A stretch of DNA of 5,815 nt. Source: Spyradomonas excrementavium. Lineage in GTDB: Bacteria > Cyanobacteriota > Vampirovibrionia > Gastranaerophilales > Gastranaerophilaceae. The stretch spans positions 1 through 5,815 of the forward strand of contig DVOA01000096.1 in assembly GCA_018714005.1 (NCBI GenBank), given 5' to 3'. The position numbers and the translations under genes were made by a program. Position 1 is the stretch's first letter. Each line of letters starts with the position of its first letter. The notes under the pieces were generated by a model. The model did not search any database. It was not told where the DNA came from and saw nothing but the letters and a program-made list of their open reading frames with translations. Shown piece by piece: positions 1 through 5,032 of the stretch.

Positions 1-9
1 AATTGTTCC

Positions 10-45
10 AAAGCTCCTTCCACCGGCCGGGATGGGGGCTTTTTT
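10..45 (+). terminator. Probable Rho-independent terminator of an upstream rightward gene
   Basis: The left arm (11-21) pairs with 30-41. It has a GC-rich stem with two G-U pairs, a one-base bulge at 33 and an eight-base loop around a CCGG/CCGG centre, and it runs directly into six T residues (40-45). The T-run lies on the + strand only; the minus strand has no comparable run after the stem. The element would therefore end a rightward transcript whose gene lies left of the window and faces the leftward transpeptidase gene. Folding was done by eye. Confidence 0.6.
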
Positions 46-61
46 AAGGTTTCAAGGTCGT

Positions 62-135
62 TCCCCACCCGCATTCGTACGCAATACTGACGTATTACAA
101 CGACTGCCCCCTCCCCGGGTTGGGGAGGGGGAATG
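62..135. repeat. Multi-stem GC-rich palindromic module (possible dispersed intergenic repeat)
   Basis: The core is a perfect 10-bp inverted repeat, 107-116 with 122-131, with a five-base loop. To its left is a smaller hairpin, AATAC (83-87) with GTATT (92-96) around a four-base loop. CATTC (72-76) can pair with GAATG (131-135) and enclose both, giving a branched shape. A competing pairing joins 62-70 to 117-126 with one bulged base and would disrupt the core hairpin. Neither strand has a T-run next to the core, so it is not a typical intrinsic terminator. It is more GC-rich than the flanking genes and ends 32 bp beyond the transpeptidase stop codon. It could be a REP/BIME-like repeat, a 3' mRNA-stabilising structure or a Rho-related end. 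Only one copy is visible, so calling it a repeat rests on its internal symmetry. Confidence 0.5.
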
Positions 136-167
136 AGCGCAAAATTGCATATGCCCCCAAAAATTAA

Positions 168-929
168 TTATTCATCCCTGTATTTTGTCTGCACAAACTT
201 CAAACTGCCGTCAATTTGAGGCTCGAGCTGCAATTTGTTATCTTTTTCTTCGGGCAGAACATAGAGTTTTGTTCCTGTGCCGTTGATAAATTTTTCCATT
301 TCATCAAAATCTTCCGCCAGCATGTTTATGCAGCCGAAAGACATTCTGTTGTCTGCAATTGTGCCGTTTTTGAAAAGTCCTTTGCGCTGCGCAAGGCGCT
401 GCGTCGGAATCTGGTGGATTGCGGCGACCTGCTCGTTTACAGAGTCTTTTGCAACACCGTCGCCCTCCATTATGAAGAGATTTGAGCCGTATTTTTTGTC
501 TGCTGTGTTTGATTGTTCTCCCAGCGTATATTCGCCAGGTGCTGTGTATTTCCTGATTTTTGAAGCTACTCCGCAGTTGTATCCGCCGGCTTTTTTGTCG
601 CCGATGTCCATTCCGAGCCCGACTTCAAATTTTTTCAATGCTTTTCCGCTTTTGTCATATACTGTTGCGCTGCAATCTGACTTGTCAACTATTATATAAT
701 TGCCTTTTGCATTCTTTTTGTTGTATTCAATAACCCTTTCCCTGTCGGAGGAGTAAGAATTGATTCTTGTGATTTCCTGTTCTTGAGGGTTTGCGGGCAT
801 GCCGATTGATTCGCCGAGGGAAACGCGTTTTTTGCCTATTGGCACGCTGATTTTTGCGGTGTCGTTTTTAATTTCGCCGGTTTGTTTTGCGTTTTTTGCT
901 GATGTTGATGTGTATAAAGCAACAAACAT
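168..929 (-). CDS. L,D-transpeptidase, YkuD-type catalytic domain
   Basis: This 253-residue protein carries a YkuD catalytic domain from about residue 77 to 225. The domain opens with the usual beta-rich start (NYIIVDKSD, 77-85) and includes TAPGEY (129-134), the counterpart of the family TPxG turn. The first catalytic-motif histidine is His172 in IHQIP. The nucleophile motif SFGCIN spans 197-202, with Cys200 as the predicted nucleophile. Known members cross-link peptidoglycan stem peptides, forming 3-3 links or attaching lipoproteins, and act outside the cytoplasmic membrane. Two points are odd: Phe198 stands where S/T-H-G-C would have His, and the N-terminus (MFVALYTSTSA) is a poor signal peptide with no basic n-region and a very short hydrophobic stretch. 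Residues 15-75 are polar linker with no recognised domain. The start is firm: GAGGAG lies eight bases upstream and an in-frame TGA at 951-953 excludes any earlier start except a rare codon. The gene is alone on its strand, and substrate and exact role are unknown. Confidence 0.85.
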   Translation of the reverse strand: MFVALYTSTSAKNAKQTGEIKNDTAKISVPIGKKRVSLGESIGMPANPQEQEITRINSYSSDRERVIEYNKKNAKGNYIIVDKSDCSATVYDKSGKALKKFEVGLGMDIGDKKAGGYNCGVASKIRKYTAPGEYTLGEQSNTADKKYGSNLFIMEGDGVAKDSVNEQVAAIHQIPTQRLAQRKGLFKNGTIADNRMSFGCINMLAEDFDEMEKFINGTGTKLYVLPEEKDNKLQLEPQIDGSLKFVQTKYRDE

Positions 930-937
930 CTTTTTAT

Positions 938-943
938 CTCCTC
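938..943 (-). promoter_or_regulatory. Shine-Dalgarno of the L,D-transpeptidase gene
   Basis: Read on the minus strand this is GAGGAG, eight bases before the ATG at 929-927. It is the strongest ribosome binding site in the window. It fixes the start codon and therefore supports the unusually short, non-classical N-terminus of the protein. Confidence 0.8.
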
Positions 944-972
944 GTATCTCTCAGACACAGTTGTGGTGTGTT

Positions 973-1002
973 CTTATATATATAAAGTATTTTTTGCATA
1001 AA
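973..1002 (-). promoter_or_regulatory. Weak candidate promoter for the L,D-transpeptidase gene
   Basis: On the minus strand a TATAAG box (978-973) sits in a run of alternating T and A. A poor -35 match (TTTATG, 1002-997) lies 18 bases upstream. Transcription would start near 966, giving a leader of about 37 bases that contains the GAGGAG site. The AT-rich context produces such matches easily, so this is a guess at placement. Confidence 0.25.
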
Positions 1003-1025
1003 AAATTGCCATTTTCGCAAAAAAA

Positions 1026-1068
1026 ATATAAAACAGCCGGCAGTTTGCAAACACCGGATGTTTTATAT
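1026..1068. promoter_or_regulatory. Long imperfect dyad (operator or hairpin) in the divergent spacer
   Basis: The outer arms ATATAAAACA (1026-1035) and TGTTTTATAT (1059-1068) are perfect 10-bp inverted copies. Inside them, CCGG (1037-1040) pairs with CCGG (1054-1057) after a single mismatch, and the centre is the palindrome GTTTGCAAAC (1043-1052). The dyad ends 11 bases before the permease start and overlaps its likely -35 and -10 boxes. This fits a repressor or activator operator. Alternatively, on the minus strand the stem is followed by eight T residues (1026-1019), the geometry of an intrinsic terminator or leader attenuator acting leftward. The sequence does not decide between these. 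Confidence 0.6.
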
Positions 1069-1073
1069 ATGCT
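1045..1073 (+). promoter_or_regulatory. Candidate promoter of the amino-acid permease
   Basis: TTGCAA (1045-1050, four of six -35 consensus bases) and TATGCT (1068-1073, four of six -10 bases) are separated by exactly 17 bases. The expected transcription start, about seven bases after the -10 box, falls on or next to the ATG at 1080. The boxes overlap the 1026-1068 dyad, so a protein bound there would be expected to affect this promoter. Matches are moderate and AT-rich sequence gives false hits. Confidence 0.4.
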
Positions 1074-1079
1074 TTAAAT

Positions 1080-2438
1080 ATGAAAGGAACGCTAAAAAGA
1101 ACGCTTTCCCTTACGGATTCGATTTCAGTAGTTTCCGGTTCAATGATAGGGTGCGGAATATTTATAGTTTCAGCCGACATTGCAAGACAGGTTCAATCGG
1201 GCGTTTTGCTGATTCTTACCTGGATGCTTGCCGGATTTGTAACCCTTTGCGGGGCGCTTTCTTTTGCCGAACTTGCGGCAAATATCACCGAAGAAGGCGG
1301 GCAATATGTTTATTTGAAGAAGATTTTCAATGAAAAAATCGCATTTCTCTATGGCTGGACGACCTTTCTCGTAATACAAACCGGCACTCTTGCGGCTGTT
1401 TGCGTTGCTTTTGCGAAATTTTTGGGGCTGCTTGTTCCTTTTATAAGCGCCCATCTTTTTGTGGTAAATTGCGGCGGTGTTACTTTGTCAACCCAGCAGG
1501 TTTGCGCAATATTTACCGTGGTATTTTTAAGCTATATAAACTCAAAAGGCATAAAATACGGCGTAATCACGCAGAATCTTTTCACCGCAACAAAAGTTCT
1601 TTCAATAATCGGGATAATCCTTGCAGGACTGTTTTTCGGCTTCCACTGGAAAACTATCATTGCTAATTCATACATTCCGCAGTTTTCCCTGCTTACAAAC
1701 TCTAAAATCGTGTTCACCGCGGTTGTTGGCGCGCTTTTTTCTTCAATTACCTGGAATAATATCACATTTATTGCCGGAGAAATCAAAGAACCCTCAAAAA
1801 ACATCCCCAAAGCGCTTGCATACGGTACAGGGCTGGTCGTTCTGCTTTATTTGTTGATAAATACGATTTATCTTGGTGTTTTGCCGCTTGAGGCGATTCA
1901 AAATGCTCCCGAGGACATTGTCGGCGCCCGTATGATGGCGGAAATCTTCGGAACTGCCGGAAAAGATATTGCAGCGCTGATTATTATGATATCTGCGTTT
2001 GGATGTGCGAACGGAATGATTCTGGCGGGCTCAAGGGTTTATTACAAAATGGCAAAAGACCGTGCTTTTTTCAGGCCGCTTGCAGTAATTGACAGAAAAA
2101 CAAAAGTTCCGGTAAATTCGCTGTGGGCGCAGTGTTTGTGGATTTGTATCCTTATTTTGTGGGGAAATTATACCCAGCTTCTGGATTTTGTGATTTACGC
2201 ATCGCTGATTTTTTACATAATTACAACTGCGGGCATTTTTGTTTACAGAAAACGCAGAAAAAATGCAAATCTTATCTTTAGAATTAACAATTTCTTCCCT
2301 GTAAGCTTTTTGATTCTTGCCGGCATAATTATTATCTGCCTGACGCTTTACAAACCCTTATATACTCTCCCCGGGCTGTTGATTACGCTTGCGGGAATTC
2401 CTGTTTTTCATATTTGGAATAAAAACAAAGATAAATAG
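1080..2438 (+). CDS. APC-superfamily amino-acid permease, LAT/SteT-like
   Basis: This 452-residue integral membrane protein has about 12 hydrophobic segments, the usual APC count and length. Segment 1 carries the unwound-helix motif SGSMIGCGIF (19-28), which in the family contacts the substrate amino group. Segment 6 contains SSITWNNITF (221-230), resembling the W-N-N pattern of LAT-type exchangers such as SteT. It runs into the conserved cytoplasmic stretch GEIKEPSKNIPKAL (233-246). Family members move neutral amino acids by exchange or proton coupling across the cytoplasmic membrane; the substrate here cannot be named. The N-terminus (MKGTLKRTL) is short and basic, and the C-terminus is a short lysine-rich tail. 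ATG 1080 is the first possible start after the in-frame TAA at 1029-1031, because no in-frame ATG, GTG or TTG lies between. No Shine-Dalgarno is visible, so the mRNA may be leaderless. The gene is divergent from the transpeptidase, has its own likely promoter, and 79 bases separate it from aspS. Confidence 0.88.
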   Translation: MKGTLKRTLSLTDSISVVSGSMIGCGIFIVSADIARQVQSGVLLILTWMLAGFVTLCGALSFAELAANITEEGGQYVYLKKIFNEKIAFLYGWTTFLVIQTGTLAAVCVAFAKFLGLLVPFISAHLFVVNCGGVTLSTQQVCAIFTVVFLSYINSKGIKYGVITQNLFTATKVLSIIGIILAGLFFGFHWKTIIANSYIPQFSLLTNSKIVFTAVVGALFSSITWNNITFIAGEIKEPSKNIPKALAYGTGLVVLLYLLINTIYLGVLPLEAIQNAPEDIVGARMMAEIFGTAGKDIAALIIMISAFGCANGMILAGSRVYYKMAKDRAFFRPLAVIDRKTKVPVNSLWAQCLWICILILWGNYTQLLDFVIYASLIFYIITTAGIFVYRKRRKNANLIFRINNFFPVSFLILAGIIIICLTLYKPLYTLPGLLITLAGIPVFHIWNKNKDK

Positions 2439-2453
2439 CTTTTTTCGGTTAAT

Positions 2454-2480
2454 TTGATTAAAAAATTTGTTTATTATAAT
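2454..2480 (+). promoter_or_regulatory. Probable promoter of the aspS operon
   Basis: A perfect TATAAT -10 box lies at 2475-2480. TTGATT (2454-2459), a four-of-six -35 match, lies upstream with a 15-base spacer, shorter than the ideal 17. Transcription would begin near 2487 and give a leader of about 31 bases. That leader has no room for a T-box, and no antiterminator-like structure is visible. A weak purine-rich ribosome site (about 2504-2511) precedes the ATG by six bases. Confidence 0.5.
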
Positions 2481-2517
2481 TTATTAAATACAGGTTGATT
2501 AGTAGAAAGAGTATGAA

Positions 2518-4302
2518 ATGATTACACAAACATCGATGAAAACGCATTATAACGAAACATTGAGTATTGATAACATTAATGAAACCGTTACTCTTGCGGG
2601 CTGGGTTTCCGCGGTAAGAGATTTGGGCGGTATTATTTTTATCGAATTGAGAGATAAAACCGGATTTTTTCAGGTTGTTGCTGACCCGCAGATAAATCCT
2701 GAGGTTCATAATATATTTTCCGGTATTAAAGACGAATTTGTAATCCAGGTTACGGGAAAAATCACAAAACGCCCGCCTGAAACATACAATCCCGATTTGA
2801 AAACCGGCGAAATCGAAATGTATCCCGAAAAAGTCGAAATCCTGTCAAAAGCTAAACTTTTGCCGTTTGAGCTTTCTTCTGACGATACAAAAGAAGATAT
2901 CCGCTTAAAATACAGATATCTTGATATCCGCCGTCCGGCAATGGTTAATAATCTTAAACTTCGCCATGATATTGTGCGCGCAATCAGAGATTACATGAAT
3001 AATCTTGATTTTATGGAAGTTGAAACCCCTATTTTGATTAACACAACGCCGGAGGGGGCACGTGATTACCTCGTTCCGAGCCGTGTTCAGGAGGGTAAAT
3101 TCTATGCGCTTCCGCAGTCCCCGCAAATTTTTAAACAACTCCTTATGGTCGGCGGACTTGAAAGATATTATCAGATTGCAAGATGTTTCCGCGATGAAGA
3201 CCTCAGAGCCGACAGACAGCCTGAATTTACGCAGGTTGATATTGAAATGTCGTTTGTCGGGCAGGATGATATTATTAATTTGACCGAAGGGCTTATTGTT
3301 GAGGCTTTTAAAGCCGCAAATGTCGAGGTAAAACCGCCTTTCACCAGAATTAGCTGGCAAGAAGCCATGGACAGATTCGGTTCTGACAAACCTGATGCAA
3401 GATTCGGGCTGGAACTTTTTGATATTGGCGATATTTTGATGGAATCAACCTTTGAACCCGTCAAAGAAACCCTCAAAAACGGCGGAATCGCTAAAGCTAT
3501 AAAAATCCCCGGTATTGCCGGCTACTCCAGAAAAGAAATGGACGATGTCCGCTCGCTGGCTATTTCTTACGGGGCAAAAGGGCTTGCATGGATTACATAT
3601 ATGGAAGACGGAACGGTCAAATCGCCTGTTCTTAAGTTCTTAAACGATGAACAAATCAAAAAACTTCAGGAACGCGCCGACGCAAAACCCGGTGATATCG
3701 TGTTCTTCGTGGCGGATGAGCAGAAAACCACTTATGATGTAATGGGCAGGTTCAGACTTTTCTTTGGCGACAAACTCGGATTGATTGATGAAAATAAACA
3801 TGCGCTTTTGTGGGTTGTTGACTTCCCGATGTTTGAATACAGCAAGGAATTTGACCGCGTAATGGCAATGCACCATCCGTTCACCTCGCCGAACCTTGAA
3901 GATGTCGACAAAATGGCAACCGAACCGCTAAAATGCCGTTCAATCGCTTACGATATTGTATATAACGGCACAGAACTCGGCGGCGGCAGCGTTAGAATCC
4001 ATTCTCCCGAAGTTCAGCAGAAAGTTTTCAAGGCTCTGGGGTTGGAGGATGAAGAAATCGAAAGAAAATTCGGTTTTATGCTTCAGGCGTTCCAGTACGG
4101 CACTCCTCCGCATGCAGGATTGGCAATCGGGCTCGACAGATTGGTCGCTTTGCTTGCGCATCAGTCTTCTATCCGCGAAGTTATTGCTTTTCCGAAAAAT
4201 TCTGCGGCAAAATGCTTAATGACCAACGCGCCGGCCGTTGTTTCGGAAGAACAGCTTCAGGAACTACACCTGAAATCAACAATAAAGGCTCCGATTCACT
4301 AA
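2518..4302 (+). CDS. aspS: Aspartyl-tRNA synthetase, bacterial type
   Basis: This 594-residue class II synthetase charges tRNA with aspartate in the cytoplasm. It is full length and close to the roughly 590 residues of E. coli AspRS. The N-terminal OB-fold anticodon-binding domain spans about 10-115. Motif 1 is near 141-163 and the flipping-loop region ARDYLVPSR is at 171-179. The aspartate-binding QSPQ is at 190-193. Motif 2 contains FRDE at 224-227 followed by DLRADRQPEFTQ. The bacterial GAD insertion spans about 300-420, and motif 3 is GLDRL at 558-562. Position 89 is Thr where E. coli has Asn82, a site linked to tRNA-Asp versus tRNA-Asn discrimination. Position 36 is Leu, as in E. coli. 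The start at 2518 has a weak purine-rich site six bases upstream. Met7 (2536) is a possible alternative that would remove a six-residue extension and give an N-terminus more like other AspRS proteins. It heads a tight operon, with the next start one base after its stop. Confidence 0.97.
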   Translation: MITQTSMKTHYNETLSIDNINETVTLAGWVSAVRDLGGIIFIELRDKTGFFQVVADPQINPEVHNIFSGIKDEFVIQVTGKITKRPPETYNPDLKTGEIEMYPEKVEILSKAKLLPFELSSDDTKEDIRLKYRYLDIRRPAMVNNLKLRHDIVRAIRDYMNNLDFMEVETPILINTTPEGARDYLVPSRVQEGKFYALPQSPQIFKQLLMVGGLERYYQIARCFRDEDLRADRQPEFTQVDIEMSFVGQDDIINLTEGLIVEAFKAANVEVKPPFTRISWQEAMDRFGSDKPDARFGLELFDIGDILMESTFEPVKETLKNGGIAKAIKIPGIAGYSRKEMDDVRSLAISYGAKGLAWITYMEDGTVKSPVLKFLNDEQIKKLQERADAKPGDIVFFVADEQKTTYDVMGRFRLFFGDKLGLIDENKHALLWVVDFPMFEYSKEFDRVMAMHHPFTSPNLEDVDKMATEPLKCRSIAYDIVYNGTELGGGSVRIHSPEVQQKVFKALGLEDEEIERKFGFMLQAFQYGTPPHAGLAIGLDRLVALLAHQSSIREVIAFPKNSAAKCLMTNAPAVVSEEQLQELHLKSTIKAPIH

Positions 4303-4303
4303 A

Positions 4304-4498
4304 ATGCGGATTCAGGGCACTTATAATAAATTTATCAACATTCAGGCTCAAAAGGGAAAAGTTTCAGTTATTTCCCCTGCCAAAGCTATGCGAATTGATG
4401 AAAAAATCGCAGATTCATTTCATAGAGCGGCAAAAAGTGCACTAAAAAAGCAGAGGAATTCGGAAAATCTTTTGAAAAATCGGGAGATATATGGATAA
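4304..4498 (+). CDS. Small basic protein of unknown function in the aspS operon
   Basis: I do not recognise this 64-residue protein. It has 14 Lys/Arg against five Asp/Glu, a net charge near +9, no cysteine and no membrane segment. The first half (GTYNKFINIQ, then GKVSVIS) looks beta-prone. Residues 29-60 look helical and are rich in Lys, Arg, Asn and Ala. Evidence that it is real is positional: the ATG comes one base after the aspS stop, the reading frame fills the whole gap, and its TAA overlaps the start of the NUDIX gene by eight bases. This suggests translational coupling on both sides. Its own ribosome site is poor (AAAGG at 4284-4288, 15 bases away), so it may depend on ribosomes finishing aspS. 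Its charge would suit binding to RNA or another acidic partner, but that is only inference. A shorter product from Met29 (4388) has no supporting ribosome site. Confidence 0.6.
   Translation: MRIQGTYNKFINIQAQKGKVSVISPAKAMRIDEKIADSFHRAAKSALKKQRNSENLLKNREIYG
4482..4486 (+). promoter_or_regulatory. Shine-Dalgarno of the NUDIX gene
   Basis: GGGAG ends four bases before the ATG at 4491, inside the last codons of the preceding small gene. It supports this start and the eight-base overlap between the two genes. Confidence 0.6.
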
Positions 4499-5027
4499 AT
4501 TTGAAGAAAAAACCTTATCATCAAAAACCGTCTATAATGGACGGATTTTTGATATTACAAAGGATGAAATTGAGCTTTCCGACGGGCTGAAACGCGAGCG
4601 GGAAATCATCCATCATCCGGGCGGTGTGGTGATTTGCGCGCAAAAAGAAAACGGAAACATTCTTTTTGTAAAACAGTACCGTTACGCTGTGAAATCAGTC
4701 CAGACGGAGCTTCCGGCAGGCCGCCTTGAAAAAGGTGAAGACCCCTTGTTTGCGGCAAAGCGTGAATTGAGGGAAGAAACAGGATATCTTGCTCAAAACT
4801 GGGATTCTCTCGGGTTTATTTTTACAACTTTTGGCATTTGCGACGAAAAATTGTACCTTTTTAAGGCAACCGGATTGACTTTTGACTGTCCGGAGCCGGA
4901 TGAGGGCGAGATTTTGGATTATTTTGAACTTCCGTTAAGCGAAGTGTACAATCTCATAAAAAATGGTACAATTAATGATGCGAAAACAATATGTGCTCTT
5001 ATGCGCGCATTTAAGCTGACGGATTAG
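4491..5027 (+). CDS. NUDIX hydrolase, ADP-ribose pyrophosphatase (NudF)-like
   Basis: The protein has 178 residues with a complete Nudix box at 77-99. The invariant residues are Gly77, Glu83, Arg91-Glu92, Glu95-Glu96 and Gly98, spaced exactly as GX5EX7REUXEEXGU, so metal binding and catalysis should be intact. The N-terminal strand region (VYNGRIFDITKDEIELSDG, 14-32), HHPGGVVI (41-48), QYRYAV (62-67) and ELPAG (73-77) are typical of the ADP-ribose pyrophosphatase group, which splits ADP-ribose into AMP and ribose 5-phosphate. The proline that usually lies about 16 residues after the box is missing: this region reads TTFGICDEK (112-120) where homologues often have a Pro-containing S-P-G. Another nucleoside diphosphate sugar is therefore possible. 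It is presumably cytosolic and housecleaning in role. It overlaps the preceding small gene by eight bases and lies five bases before the HAD gene. Confidence 0.88.
   Translation: MDKFEEKTLSSKTVYNGRIFDITKDEIELSDGLKREREIIHHPGGVVICAQKENGNILFVKQYRYAVKSVQTELPAGRLEKGEDPLFAAKRELREETGYLAQNWDSLGFIFTTFGICDEKLYLFKATGLTFDCPEPDEGEILDYFELPLSEVYNLIKNGTINDAKTICALMRAFKLTD
4924..4972 (+). promoter_or_regulatory. Possible internal promoters ahead of the HAD gene
   Basis: Two identical TACAAT boxes (4947-4952 and 4967-4972) lie 20 bases apart inside the 3' end of the NUDIX gene. The first has TTGAAC (4924-4929, four of six) at an exact 17-base spacing. The second has the TGG of an extended -10 element (4964-4966). 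Either would make a transcript of the HAD gene alone with a leader of roughly 50-75 bases. The boxes lie in coding sequence, so chance is a serious alternative. Confidence 0.3.
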
Positions 5028-5032
5028 TTATT

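Noticed and set aside
147..154. Palindrome GCATATGC near the transpeptidase stop
   Set aside because: An 8-bp palindrome alone is expected by chance and has no partner or spacing that suggests function.
216..699. Rightward open frames opposite the transpeptidase gene
   Set aside because: They lie antisense to a gene with clear motifs and have no recognisable protein features or ribosome sites.
2441..2465. Inverted T-run and A-run with TTAAT/ATTAA just after the permease stop, possible terminator
   Set aside because: The stem is AT-only with a three-base bulge and no GC core, and it overlaps the likely aspS -35 region. It is too weak to call a terminator.
2487..2517. T-box or other amino-acid-sensing leader for aspS
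   Set aside because: The predicted leader is only about 31 bases, far too short for a T-box, and contains no terminator or antiterminator pair.
2905..3360. Leftward 151-codon open frame inside aspS
   Set aside because: It is fully antisense to conserved AspRS motifs, with no domain or ribosome site; a shadow of codon bias.
4212..4445. Alternative rightward frame across the aspS end
   Set aside because: It overlaps the conserved AspRS C-terminus and competes with the better-placed 4304-4498 frame, which fits the gap and couples to both neighbours.
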